DNA of 32,487 bases from a virus. The translations under genes and the position numbers were made by a program. Shown one piece after another: positions 20,966-30,919 of this stretch (within the stretch, counting starts at the first letter, position 1; the number at the start of each line of letters is the position of its first letter). The DNA lies in the IMG/VR virus record IMGVR_UViG_3300021197_001013, positions 1 to 32,487 of that record, one strand, 5' to 3'. The notes beneath the pieces were generated by a model, which saw only the letters and a program-made list of their open reading frames with translations, ran no database searches and had not been told where the DNA came from.

Positions 20966-23900
20966 AAGTCCTCGTACTCCGCTCGTGAATCTAATAGCAT
21001 TTGAATGAAACGTTTATCAGCTACGTTACCACCTAATAATCTTGCAATAGCGGACCCTCTAGCGCGAGTAGTTAGGGACTGCTTTAGACTATCTCCATCT
21101 ATACCCGCTTCAGGGTGTTTTTGATTGAACTCTCTGATAGCTTTTATTGTTTCTTGTTTTCCTGCCTCGTCTCCATTTTTATGGGAGAAGGCATACAGGT
21201 CTAGTAAGGCAGACCGCATATCTACTATTCCGCTTACTACGCGGCGATCTCTTGATAGCCTGTCTTGCGCTGAACGAAGTGCAGCCGGTCGGAATCCCAT
21301 TGCTTCTTTGATTGCAGCTCCTACAGTAACGTCAGCAAGGATGGGGTCGCCTCGTGTTGTTTCGTACGCCCCTGTTGTAAAGTTCCTACTAGATTTTTTA
21401 ATGTTAGAGAAAGCAGTTGGTAGTATTCCCTCTATGGCTCGCTGATTGTTTTGAGGATCGTCGTCAAATAGTTTTGTAATGTTATCCCCTAAACGGAACC
21501 CTATACCTATTGTTGGACCTCCATAAGTCTCTAAGGCTGAACGGAATTTATCTTCACTCCGATAGTTGCCGGGATCTCTGACTAATAAGTTAGTTAAAGC
21601 GATACGGTCAGTAACATCAACACCAAAGTATTTAGCTAGCATACCGTAGTACCAACCGTCTCCTACCGTCTTAGCGACTATAGTATTAGTGTCGTCCTCG
21701 TCTTCATCTAAGAACATGTCAGCAACAGCGGCAACTATACCGTAAAACGGCAGACCTTTAGCCCCAACCAACGCCCCACCAGTAGCCGTCATATACACAA
21801 ACGCGCTCCGTAAAGCACGATCTTCTTCTATTTGTTCTGGTGTACGTGCAACTCCTCTAGCTTGTCGAGTCATCGCTTTAAGCATTCGCATTTGAATGTA
21901 CAGTACTTGAGCTGGGAATCGCTTGAACTGGTAAAGAATAGCCCCCGGTCCAGTCTGTGCCCAACGAGGGGCAGTAGCGAGAAGCGCAGAACTGTTCGCG
22001 TATTCCATAAATTCAGTAGCGACTTTTGCAGCTTCTGGTCCAAACTGTGCTATATCTGCTTCCGACATATCAGCTATCTTTATGGCGGGTTTCCCTTTGT
22101 TTGCTTCTGCGTAAGCCTTCTCTACTTCCAAGATGTAAGAACTAGCCGCAGTAACTTGACGGATCGCACGTTCCGAATGATTAAATATAAAGCTAGATAC
22201 GTAAGCCAACTTGTTAAGAAATGGAGCTGCTGGGTTTTCATAGTCGGCGTTTTCTGAAGCTATAGTGCGAGTGTCTAATCCTATTTCCTGTAGTCGTTCG
22301 ATAAGAAACTTTAATGGCCCGCCTTCTTTGTTAGTGTAACTAAATCCACCAAACTCAGACACATCTCCTATTTCTCCATCTTCAGTAATTCCTTCCCGTG
22401 TAACGTTCCCGAAAGACTGAGTGTACATCCTCATGGCACGGCTCATCGCTGAGGTTGCTTTGACCCCACCAAACTTACCGGATAGCAACGGGCCTACTAT
22501 CATAGGTAGCGTAGACATGTTGACCGCAGCAGAAGAGATATTAAAACCTAACGTATAAATAAAAGAACTTGAACGTAACTTACGCGCCCAGTTAGGAAGG
22601 TTAGGGTTTTTAACAAATTCTAAATAACTTGGTAGCTTACCTACTTGCCGGTTTGTGTCACCTCTAGTGCCTACTAACGCTAGTGAAATATCTTCCACCC
22701 AAGCACGGTCTCTATTAGATATATTTTCTGATAGTGCAGCCCCTTCTCTCACTTTGTTAGCAGCGTTAGTAAGTTTTACTTCGTACGACAGGTTAGTAAA
22801 ACTATTAATTAATCTAGGAAAAGAATCTTCAAATGTTTTAAGAGCATTTGTTTCGTATCCTGCTAATCCTTTACGCTGTTTATGTCCTTGTACCAAGCCC
22901 TGTTCAGGAAGAGACTTTAATAAGACATCGTTTACAAGGTCTATAGCTTGTTGTGGTATCTTAACTTCTCGCTCAGTTTTATTACCCGCAGCGTCTATGT
23001 CTGTAATGGTGACGGGTTGTTTAAGTGAATCAAGTAACTGCACTAAGAATCCAGTAGGAACATTAACGCTCTCTGCCGTTATATCGGGACGGGGTTTTTC
23101 CCTAATAGAGCCTTCGATCACGTTTGGGTTGTCTTCAAGGTTTCTTCTAGCGATCTTTCTTGCGCCCGGAGTGACGTGTGCGCTTACACCATAATCAGTA
23201 CGCCCGTCAGGAGTTTTGTATTCAAATTCAATCCAGTAGTCACCTGTGCGGTCTAGTTTAAAATAAGGATCAATTACCCCTGAATTTAGAATTTTCCTAA
23301 ACGCTTTTTCTTTAACTGTTTCTTTGACTGCGGACTCTAAATTTAGATCGTCTAACTTAGCGTCTATCGACTCTAGTATTTCCTCATTCATTTTCTTGTA
23401 CATATCTCTTATTTCACGATATGTAGTTTGTTGTTTTGGTGTTAGGCTTTCGTACAACTTCTTTACTTTTTTATATTCGGCAACACGTTCTGGAGTCGAG
23501 TTAAGTTTTCTAACTCCTGCGCGGACTACTGTCCTATCTAAAGCATCTACCGCTTCGTCACGTTCTGTTGCTGTGTTGTATATAACTTTCTCTACAGCCT
23601 TACCGTTTTTATCTGTGTAGCTGTAGCCAAACTTTTCGTAGCGATTGCTAGGTTTTGTAGGGTCTACTTCTTCTATCGTACTGCGGCCAACTAACTCATT
23701 GAATATTTCAATCGCCTTACTGTCACCTTTAAACGCCGCTTTAAAATCGTTTAATTTGTTACCAAAACCTTTCATGCGTTCGTTACGATCGCCGTCCTGC
23801 TGTTTGATAACTTCTTGAAAATCTCTAGTAGCTTCATAAAAAGGTTTAAGTTCAGGATTTGCTTTTACAAGATCCACGAGATTATCTAAAGTCATCGCGT

Positions 23901-26900
23901 TAATTAGAGTCATACGACTAGTGTCACTGTACTGTTCTGCCCTACCCCATATATGATCTCGTGCGTCTTTTAGCGTTTTAACTGGAGCAAGAGCCGTACC
24001 ACCCGCTATCAATTTATAAACAGCACGAGCTGCATCGTTATTAGCAAGAGCTTGAGGAACAGTTGTAGCGTCACGCGTGTCTATAGCTTCTGCGACAAGC
24101 ATGTTTATATACTCTACCGTTTCTTCCTCCATGTTCTGGACTGGGGTTGTTGGTAGACCAAACAAACTTTTAACTGCATTAGTAAAACGTTGCCATGCAG
24201 TTAACTTACTACCGGCAGGTTTATAGGAAGCTAGCGTCGCTCTAAATTCGGGATTGGTATAGGCTTCTGCAACGAAGTCTTGTAAAGACTCTTTACCATA
24301 ACTACCTTCTGGTAGCTTACCTTTAACTTCATTAAACAATCTGAGTAACTGTTTAGTGACTGGGTGGGATTGGTTGTACAACGTTGTAGAAGTAACTGCG
24401 TGTGCGACTTCATGTAATAACGTGTGCGAGTTTAAAGGTTGAGTCAGGTCTATCTGAATTAAATTCTGAGACGCAATATAAGTACCCGCAGATTTAACCC
24501 CACTAGGGCTAGCTAATCCGTCTACGAATTCAACATTTATATCTTTAATAGCTAAAGAGAGTGCGATAGCTGTATTACGTACTTTAGCGTTAGGGGCATC
24601 GGCTGCAAGTTGTTCAAGCGCACCTTTTAAATCGTTATCCAGTACCTTATTATTAACCGACTCCGAAACTAAAGGCATAGTAGCAGCCACAGCATCAGAG
24701 CGCAGGTATTCTATAACTCCCGCAAAGTCGTCTAAGTCAGCCCCATAGACAATATCTTGCAGTACTTCTTCCGTTAGCGCGTCATCCTGTTTGTTATCTT
24801 TTTCTATATACTCATCGTCAAGCTTATCTCTTGCATCTTGTTCCGCAGTAAGCTTTTCTAGGAAAGCGTCGCCTCGACGTTCTTGAGATTCATAAAATGT
24901 TTTGTACTCCGTTAGTTTAGCATTAGCTTCAGTACTAAGATTATCTTGTACCCATTTAGTAGCAGCGTCAGCGCGACGTATTTCTTTGTTTGCTACATCT
25001 TTTGGTGAAACTTTATCTAACGAAAGTGGGAACGTCCCTTCAAAAGCAATCGCACGGAGGGCTTGGTCCTCATCAACAGTATTTTGCATATAGTAGGACA
25101 CAGAGGCTCGCGGAGTGTACTTACCACGACTTGGTAGAGCTTTTCCCTTAAGATTAAGTAGCTTCTCTGAATCCGTAGTAGGTAAAGCAACAGTTGACAT
25201 TGGTGGCTGTGGTGCGTCAGTAAGACCTGTACGTGTATCAGTGGCTGCGGGAGGGGGCTTAACAGAAGGAGAAACTACTCTACCTAACGCACGGTAATTT
25301 AGTAGGTTAGCCCTAACCTGTCTAGCAGCTTTTGGATTACTACCACGATCTTCAGCTTTTTTAATTTGCCCACTGTACGACGTAATTAGTGTTTGCAGTG
25401 CTTCTTGTACTTCTGGACTACTCACGTCTTTACCCTGTAGAGCTTTTCTTTTACGTATAGGCGCACTTTTAGGAATACCAAGAGTGTCAAAAAACTCTGG
25501 GGTAATAAGGGTTTCAACGGTTTCGCTTGTTTCTGTTTGTGCTTGTTCTTGATTTACATTCGGTGTCTTTACTTCAGGGATTAAACTCTCTATACCACCC
25601 CCATCTGGATCAATGCCGGGACGCGACTCCGCTAGAGTGTAAGTTCTTTCTGTAATGATTTGTTTTTCTACGTCAGTAGGGGCTGTGTTAGTTATACCTG
25701 CTTCTGCTAAAGCGTTAGAAAACGCTCTTTCAGTGTTAACCTGACTTGTTGTATCAGTTTCGGCTAAAACTTTTGTTAGTATTGGCCCCCGTTTAGCTTG
25801 CGTTTCTTCAGCTCGTCGAGTGTCTATACGCCCCTGTACATCTGCTAGCGCAAGATTTTGTGCTGCTCTTTCTTCTGCATTCTGTTCTGCTTGTTGGTTC
25901 GCCCGTAAAGCTGCTTCTTCATCAAGTAGTTCTTGTAGTTCTTCTGACTCCGCTCGTTCTACTAAGTCAGTTTCTGGAGTAACCTCTACCGGAGCTTCTG
26001 CCGTTACACCTGCAAGGTCTTCTACATCCATTAATTGTTCAGGTTCTGGACCTTGAAAAGCCTGTTCTGCCGCAGCGCGTTCTTCTGGGAACATGTCACG
26101 GGTTTCATTGTCAGGCGTAAAAACTTGCATTGCTTCTTTATTGGCAACGGCTTCTTCTTCAGCTTCAGCTCTCTGTTCAGCTTCTATTCTTTTAATAGCG
26201 CGACGTTGTTGACCCGGAATAATTGCTTCGGCAATACCTTGTAAGAGGCCGCCCACTCCTGCACCCATACCGAAGGATTCGCCAGTGTCCGTAAACACAC
26301 CGCGTTCTGGATCGTATATACCACGTTGGATAAGGTTCTGACCTACTTCACTGATGGCTTCTTGGATACCTTCGTCTAGTGCCGCTTTACCTACGCGTCC
26401 TAAAGGAGCTTTTTCTGCGGCCCGTGAAATTTTGCTAATTAACCTACCACTAAGTTCTTCTGCTACTTCGTCCGCATTGTTACCTAGAACCTTTCTAAAC
26501 CTATTAACGATCCTAGCAGGACCGAACATTTCCATTGCGCCCGGAATAGTACCTAACCCAGCAGCCTTACTTATTTCTTCTTCAGTAGCTCCCGATGCTA
26601 TTGCGCGTTGAGCAGCTTCGCCCGATCCTGCGGTAATACCTGTAAGTGCTCCTACACCAAGACCAACCGCACCAAAGGGAGCAGCCGCAAGAAACGGTAG
26701 GGTAGAGCCTACACCACCTACAAAGTCCAGATATTTGCTGTCTTCGTAGGCTTCACCGGGCGCAAGCGTTTCCTGTACATCGCCACCAATTTCAGCAATG
26801 CGAGCACGAGCAGCTTGTTCAGCTTCTTCAGGTAAAAGAAAGGATGCACCTGTAGCGGCAGATTCAACAAGACCCGCAGCCCCACTAAGTAGAGCTTTAC

Positions 26901-27126
26901 CTGTCTCAAGTCCATACCCTAATAATGAAGTTTCTTCTTCAGGTTCAGGTTTAATAGGAGGAGGAGTAGAAGGGATGATTTTGTCTACAATCCAATTATC
27001 ATTTGCTAAATAAGCTCGTGCGCCTGTATCAGGATTTGTAGCTGTTTGGGATACAGGAACCCATGCCCCGTCTACTAATATAACTTGCTCATTAGTTTCA
27101 GGATTAGTTGCGGTTTCAACTGCCAT
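20962..27126 (-). CDS. Giant polyvalent virion/ejection protein, 2054 aa
   Basis: This is the longest gene. Features in order: short repeats around residues 5-45 (ATNPETNEQVILVDGAWVPV and a second similar copy), Gly/Ala-rich hydrophobic helices near 110-170 that could cross or disturb membranes, a long Ala/Glu coiled region (about 300-480), an HEVAHAVT zinc-protease-like motif (His905-His909), long charged helical segments, and a C-terminal region with QFKRFPAQVLYIQMRML and LPFYGIVAAVADMFLDEDEDD. Large polyvalent proteins of this kind, with a protease-like zincin and many helical domains, are known in phages and are thought to enter the host with the DNA. I cannot name each domain. It is transcribed with the upstream structural genes and ends tail-to-tail with the replication block. 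Confidence 0.8.
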   Translation of the reverse strand: MAVETATNPETNEQVILVDGAWVPVSQTATNPDTGARAYLANDNWIVDKIIPSTPPPIKPEPEEETSLLGYGLETGKALLSGAAGLVESAATGASFLLPEEAEQAARARIAEIGGDVQETLAPGEAYEDSKYLDFVGGVGSTLPFLAAAPFGAVGLGVGALTGITAGSGEAAQRAIASGATEEEISKAAGLGTIPGAMEMFGPARIVNRFRKVLGNNADEVAEELSGRLISKISRAAEKAPLGRVGKAALDEGIQEAISEVGQNLIQRGIYDPERGVFTDTGESFGMGAGVGGLLQGIAEAIIPGQQRRAIKRIEAEQRAEAEEEAVANKEAMQVFTPDNETRDMFPEERAAAEQAFQGPEPEQLMDVEDLAGVTAEAPVEVTPETDLVERAESEELQELLDEEAALRANQQAEQNAEERAAQNLALADVQGRIDTRRAEETQAKRGPILTKVLAETDTTSQVNTERAFSNALAEAGITNTAPTDVEKQIITERTYTLAESRPGIDPDGGGIESLIPEVKTPNVNQEQAQTETSETVETLITPEFFDTLGIPKSAPIRKRKALQGKDVSSPEVQEALQTLITSYSGQIKKAEDRGSNPKAARQVRANLLNYRALGRVVSPSVKPPPAATDTRTGLTDAPQPPMSTVALPTTDSEKLLNLKGKALPSRGKYTPRASVSYYMQNTVDEDQALRAIAFEGTFPLSLDKVSPKDVANKEIRRADAATKWVQDNLSTEANAKLTEYKTFYESQERRGDAFLEKLTAEQDARDKLDDEYIEKDNKQDDALTEEVLQDIVYGADLDDFAGVIEYLRSDAVAATMPLVSESVNNKVLDNDLKGALEQLAADAPNAKVRNTAIALSLAIKDINVEFVDGLASPSGVKSAGTYIASQNLIQIDLTQPLNSHTLLHEVAHAVTSTTLYNQSHPVTKQLLRLFNEVKGKLPEGSYGKESLQDFVAEAYTNPEFRATLASYKPAGSKLTAWQRFTNAVKSLFGLPTTPVQNMEEETVEYINMLVAEAIDTRDATTVPQALANNDAARAVYKLIAGGTALAPVKTLKDARDHIWGRAEQYSDTSRMTLINAMTLDNLVDLVKANPELKPFYEATRDFQEVIKQQDGDRNERMKGFGNKLNDFKAAFKGDSKAIEIFNELVGRSTIEEVDPTKPSNRYEKFGYSYTDKNGKAVEKVIYNTATERDEAVDALDRTVVRAGVRKLNSTPERVAEYKKVKKLYESLTPKQQTTYREIRDMYKKMNEEILESIDAKLDDLNLESAVKETVKEKAFRKILNSGVIDPYFKLDRTGDYWIEFEYKTPDGRTDYGVSAHVTPGARKIARRNLEDNPNVIEGSIREKPRPDITAESVNVPTGFLVQLLDSLKQPVTITDIDAAGNKTEREVKIPQQAIDLVNDVLLKSLPEQGLVQGHKQRKGLAGYETNALKTFEDSFPRLINSFTNLSYEVKLTNAANKVREGAALSENISNRDRAWVEDISLALVGTRGDTNRQVGKLPSYLEFVKNPNLPNWARKLRSSSFIYTLGFNISSAAVNMSTLPMIVGPLLSGKFGGVKATSAMSRAMRMYTQSFGNVTREGITEDGEIGDVSEFGGFSYTNKEGGPLKFLIERLQEIGLDTRTIASENADYENPAAPFLNKLAYVSSFIFNHSERAIRQVTAASSYILEVEKAYAEANKGKPAIKIADMSEADIAQFGPEAAKVATEFMEYANSSALLATAPRWAQTGPGAILYQFKRFPAQVLYIQMRMLKAMTRQARGVARTPEQIEEDRALRSAFVYMTATGGALVGAKGLPFYGIVAAVADMFLDEDEDDTNTIVAKTVGDGWYYGMLAKYFGVDVTDRIALTNLLVRDPGNYRSEDKFRSALETYGGPTIGIGFRLGDNITKLFDDDPQNNQRAIEGILPTAFSNIKKSSRNFTTGAYETTRGDPILADVTVGAAIKEAMGFRPAALRSAQDRLSRDRRVVSGIVDMRSALLDLYAFSHKNGDEAGKQETIKAIREFNQKHPEAGIDGDSLKQSLTTRARGSAIARLLGGNVADKRFIQMLLDSRAEYEDF

Positions 27127-27147
27127 ACATCGTGCCTATTTAAACTA

Positions 27148-29217
27148 TTAATCTGGTACAAACCCCGGTGGTAGGGTCGCTCCACCACCTCCACTTCCGC
27201 CACCCATTATTTGGTTTCTCGCAACATTGTAAGCAGCGCGAAGGTCTCGTATTGAACTTTGTTTTGTAACGTCATCCATTGTTATATCTGCGTTTACTTC
27301 CGATACAGCTTTTGCAATGTCCACTCCTATTTTTGCAATACTTTCATCTACTCTACGTTTGTACTCTTTGTTATCTCTAATGTTTAGACCCTTCTCTCTT
27401 AGTTTTGCCAACTCGTTAGATGCTTGAGTAGTGAAAGCAGTTATACTAGTCCTTGCATTTTGAATAGCTGCTGAAGTTTTAGCGGACATCTCTACGTTAC
27501 TAAGGTTGGCTAGACTTTGTAGTGCGGTATTCATCTCAGCCGAGAAGGTCTTAGCTAGTTCAGTACCGGCTGCAAACGCTTTCTCTCTGGCGGCTCTATC
27601 CATTCCCAATGTTTCTAATTCAGCAGTAATCGGTGCAAGCTCTCTTTGCCTTTCTAAATCTCTAACTTGTTTATCAAAAGCAGGTCGTGCAGCCGCCCCT
27701 CTTCTACCCGCACCAATGATACCTCCCGGCCCTGAAAGCCGTTCTAAAGCACTTTCTATCTTCTGTTGTCTTAATATTTCTGGGTCTAACTCTGCGGATA
27801 AAGCTTTAGCTTGTGCGTCAGCGGCTTGTTGTCTCAGCAGTCTTTCTCTATCAGACATACCATAAAAATCCAAAGCATCTTGCCGACGTTGCGCTTCTTC
27901 AGTAGCACGATCTCTTCCTAGAGCATCTCCAGCGTACTCGGACACAATATCTGTTAAATCTGATGTGCCGGGTTCAACATTAATTTCGCTTATCCTCTCT
28001 ACAATCTCCTCAACTACGTCCGGTTTTTCTGGGGAGGTAGAAGTAGTAACTACAGGAGGAGGAGTTCCATTACCTGTCAGTTGTGCAGTACCGCCCATTG
28101 GAAGATTCTCTGGATTGCCCGGTAAAAATTCAGTTATAGAAGGCTTTGCATTCATTATTTCCTCTAGCTCAGATATAGGTACACCTTGGCTTCTTAATGC
28201 CCGACGTTGTTGCCGTACTCGCTCTTCGCTTTCAAGCCGTGCAACTCTTTCAGCCTCTCTTGCTTTTAGGTTTTCGCGTCTTTGTTCAGAGGATAGATAA
28301 GTAGGGCGTTCAGGCGGTGGGTTTGCTAAAAGATAAGCGTCTACTTCTGCTTGCATAGAAGGATCAACAACTGAACTGCCATCAAGACCGGCATACCCAA
28401 TAATCCCACCTTCTTTTTTATCAATGACACCACTACCTATCAGAATATCTTTACGGGTAATTTTACCGTCACCGCTTAAGTCAGGAAATCCACCTTCTTT
28501 AAGAGACACAATACCACCACCTACCATGCCTTTTACGTATATACCTAATCTTTCTAGCTGCTTCCCAAACATACCTATTAAGCCGGGGTTTTGTTCTACT
28601 TCTGCCTTAAGTTCCGCACGTTCTTGTGGAGTAATTGCTGGGCCTTTATCGAGCATTTGCTTGATGAACGGAATCTTGCTTCTTATTATTTGGTCACTTT
28701 CCTGCATGTTAGACCCCATGTCCATCATGCCTTGGCCTACCCCCTGTCTGACTTTTTGTAACGCACTAGGTTCTGTATTAAGCCCTCCTTCTGCATACCC
28801 AACAACCCCACCGTCAGCCATACGAGCCATATTAGGAACGGACATACCAGCCATTCCTTGCATTGGTGGACGCATAGGTTGTTGTGCCATCATAGGTGGA
28901 CGTTGTTGTGCCATCATAGGACGGCGTGGAGGAGTACTTTGTTGTGTACGAGCTAATGCGGCTGCAATACCATCTAAGCTTTGTTGTTGTCTTTGTTCTA
29001 CAACTGTAGCAGTAGTGGGGCGACCCGCTTGGGCTAATAGACCATCCGCACTTGCTATTAAATTAGTTGCTTCTTGTAGGTTCAATAAAGCTTCTGTTGC
29101 AGGAGGTAGGAGGTTGCCTAAACCTTCATTAGAAACTACTTCCATAGCTGCTGCTGTGCGAGGGTTATTAGCTTGTGCCATTGGGTTTGTCTGTTGTAAA
29201 GCCGCTAATCCGTTCAT
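27148..29217 (-). CDS. Structural-type protein with Ca-loop motif, 689 aa
   Basis: The start overlaps the previous stop by four bases. The N-terminal part is Gln/Met/Pro-rich with repeats of RPPMMAQQ, then MADGGVVGYAEGG. An EF-hand or dockerin-like loop, DLSGDGKITRKD, lies near residues 245-256, followed by KEGGIIGYAGLDG, a second Gly-Gly element. The C-terminal half is helical (coiled-coil), ending in a Gly-rich tail. The ADGG/YAEGG elements recur in marine phage virion proteins. A tail or internal virion role is likely; the exact place in the particle is unknown. Confidence 0.7.
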   Translation of the reverse strand: MNGLAALQQTNPMAQANNPRTAAAMEVVSNEGLGNLLPPATEALLNLQEATNLIASADGLLAQAGRPTTATVVEQRQQQSLDGIAAALARTQQSTPPRRPMMAQQRPPMMAQQPMRPPMQGMAGMSVPNMARMADGGVVGYAEGGLNTEPSALQKVRQGVGQGMMDMGSNMQESDQIIRSKIPFIKQMLDKGPAITPQERAELKAEVEQNPGLIGMFGKQLERLGIYVKGMVGGGIVSLKEGGFPDLSGDGKITRKDILIGSGVIDKKEGGIIGYAGLDGSSVVDPSMQAEVDAYLLANPPPERPTYLSSEQRRENLKAREAERVARLESEERVRQQRRALRSQGVPISELEEIMNAKPSITEFLPGNPENLPMGGTAQLTGNGTPPPVVTTSTSPEKPDVVEEIVERISEINVEPGTSDLTDIVSEYAGDALGRDRATEEAQRRQDALDFYGMSDRERLLRQQAADAQAKALSAELDPEILRQQKIESALERLSGPGGIIGAGRRGAAARPAFDKQVRDLERQRELAPITAELETLGMDRAAREKAFAAGTELAKTFSAEMNTALQSLANLSNVEMSAKTSAAIQNARTSITAFTTQASNELAKLREKGLNIRDNKEYKRRVDESIAKIGVDIAKAVSEVNADITMDDVTKQSSIRDLRAAYNVARNQIMGGGSGGGGATLPPGFVPD

Positions 29218-30185
29218 GTGTAGATGCTCCCACCGTATACGTTAGTGTTTGGGGGTAAAGTTGTGTTATTTGACGGCGCTGGGGCAGCTGGAGCGGCTGG
29301 GGCGCTTCCTAAACCTGAAATTAAATTAAATATGTCTCTACCGCCGCTAAACGCTCCTGCTATAGCTTCCAAACCTGAAGGTTGGTAGTAAGAGTAACTT
29401 TGAGTTTCAAGAGGTAGTCCCTGTAGCAAAGACTGTTGGTATTGAACTTTCTTAAACGGATCGTCTCGTTCTTCTCTAAACTGAGCGTAGTCTGCACCAA
29501 TACCTTCGCTTGTAATACCTCTTTGTATATCTCCCGCTGCTAACTGTGCGTCAAGTGCTTGTAGGCCGTAGGTTCTATCTCTATTGTAAAGATCAGTAGC
29601 GCGATCAAAAGCTTCTGAATACCCCCGTCCTGTGATCCCCGCTATCCTATCCAACGCTCCACGAGCTAACTCTGCATCAGCAACTGCTTGCCGACCTCCA
29701 CCATATGCTCCTGCTTTTGCATACTGGCTCTGCATGGCTTGTTGTGCTATCTGTGCTTGACGTGTCGCCTCATCATACTGAGGTTGAAGAACCGCTTCCA
29801 AGTAAGGGTTCATGTACTGTTGAACTACGTTATCGGACGCAGGAGTAAAATCAGGCGTTTGACCAGAAGCGATTTGTTCCGCAGTAAGAGGAGTATACGC
29901 TGCACCCGTAAAAGAAGCTGCTGATGCTTGAGGTAGTTGAAGTGCACCTAATCCTTGAAACGCTTGTGTCTGAAGGGCTGATGATCCCGCTGTAAGTGGT
30001 CCTTGATAGGCTTGATAGGGTAACTCTGATAGTGCAGCCCCCTTTCCCAACATATCGGTAACATAAGGTCCAGCCCAACTAGATAAGGAAGATTCTTCTG
30101 CTCTTGCTTGCCCTAAACCGGGATTAAGAGTTGCATTGGCATCGGCGGCAGCTTTTGCTGCGGCTTCTTGAGGAGACATAGCCAT
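29214..30185 (-). CDS. Structural-type protein, 323 aa
   Basis: An Ala/Gln-rich protein with VVQQYMNPYLEAVLQPQYDE (about residues 121-140) followed by the helical AQIAQQAMQSQYAKAGAYGGGRQAVADAELARG pattern in pieces, which I recognise from marine podovirus-like genomes beside the ADGG-type proteins. The C-terminus is an Ala/Pro stretch (APAAPAAPAPSNN) and a short polar end. No catalytic motif. It probably forms part of the internal core or tail. The gene lies 10 bases after the previous one in the minus-strand operon. Confidence 0.7.
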   Translation of the reverse strand: MAMSPQEAAAKAAADANATLNPGLGQARAEESSLSSWAGPYVTDMLGKGAALSELPYQAYQGPLTAGSSALQTQAFQGLGALQLPQASAASFTGAAYTPLTAEQIASGQTPDFTPASDNVVQQYMNPYLEAVLQPQYDEATRQAQIAQQAMQSQYAKAGAYGGGRQAVADAELARGALDRIAGITGRGYSEAFDRATDLYNRDRTYGLQALDAQLAAGDIQRGITSEGIGADYAQFREERDDPFKKVQYQQSLLQGLPLETQSYSYYQPSGLEAIAGAFSGGRDIFNLISGLGSAPAAPAAPAPSNNTTLPPNTNVYGGSIYT

Positions 30186-30195
30186 AGTTATTTCC

Positions 30196-30918
30196 TTACG
30201 CTAAATATTGGTTAGGGTCTATTTGCTTACCCTGTTTAGGATTACCAGTGCGGTCTGTACGCACTCTTTCCATCATACTGTATAGGTTCTGCGCTCCTGC
30301 ATCGGAGTTACCATTACCCAAGTGGCTTACCACATCTGCGGGTATAACAAACTCACCGTCACTTAAAGCAGCGGGTTGAGAGTTACCTATCATAGCAGGG
30401 ACATCATCAGCCATGCCATCTGTAATACCACCCAAGTAGTAACCGTTATGAGGTAGAGATGTTAGACCCCCCGCCGCAAACCCCGCACCGCTAAAAGGAT
30501 TGTTTAAATTCTGTGTGGCTAGCTGCCATTTTTGTGCATCACTTATCGCTTGCTGCTCCGGTACTGACTGCCCTTCTGGGATAAAAGTAGTATCTGAAAA
30601 GTAACGTCGTCCACCACTGCCGGGCCGTCTATCAGGATCAAAAGCATCACCTGTCATCGGTACAGCTTGGCGTTCGGCAGTGTATTCTGGAATACCTCCT
30701 TGATAGCCAGTGATGTTATTAGCTTCAGCGCCTAAACCAAACAAGTCAGATATAGTTTCAGAGTTACCGGCTCGACTAGCAGCAAAAGCTGTTAAAGCAG
30801 GAATAAGAGCTGCATAGTCAACACCACCTTCATCAGTGGTAAAATAATCCATAACATTAGACCCTAAGTTAGTGCCGTAATCTAATATCCCACTACCTAA
30901 ATTCCTTAACCAATCCAC
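30196..30918 (-). CDS. Structural-type protein with SDGEFVIPADVVSHLG motif, 240 aa
   Basis: The N-terminal half is Gly/Asn-rich with an Ala-rich helix near 38-48. The C-terminal part contains GGITDGMADDVPAMIG, SDGEFVIPADVVSHLGNG and GAQNLYSMMERVRTDRTG, a conserved set in marine phage virion genes and absent from enzymes. The start ATG lies one base after the previous gene. The protein is probably a tail-fibre-associated or internal component; I cannot say which. Confidence 0.75.
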   Translation of the reverse strand: MDWLRNLGSGILDYGTNLGSNVMDYFTTDEGGVDYAALIPALTAFAASRAGNSETISDLFGLGAEANNITGYQGGIPEYTAERQAVPMTGDAFDPDRRPGSGGRRYFSDTTFIPEGQSVPEQQAISDAQKWQLATQNLNNPFSGAGFAAGGLTSLPHNGYYLGGITDGMADDVPAMIGNSQPAALSDGEFVIPADVVSHLGNGNSDAGAQNLYSMMERVRTDRTGNPKQGKQIDPNQYLA

Positions 30919-30919
30919 T

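Noticed and set aside
28424-29245. 273-residue plus-strand frame opposite the 689-aa structural gene
   Set aside because: It mirrors a Gly/Ala/Gln-rich coding sequence, is rich in Cys, Ile and Pro, and has no supporting ribosome binding site or neighbour.
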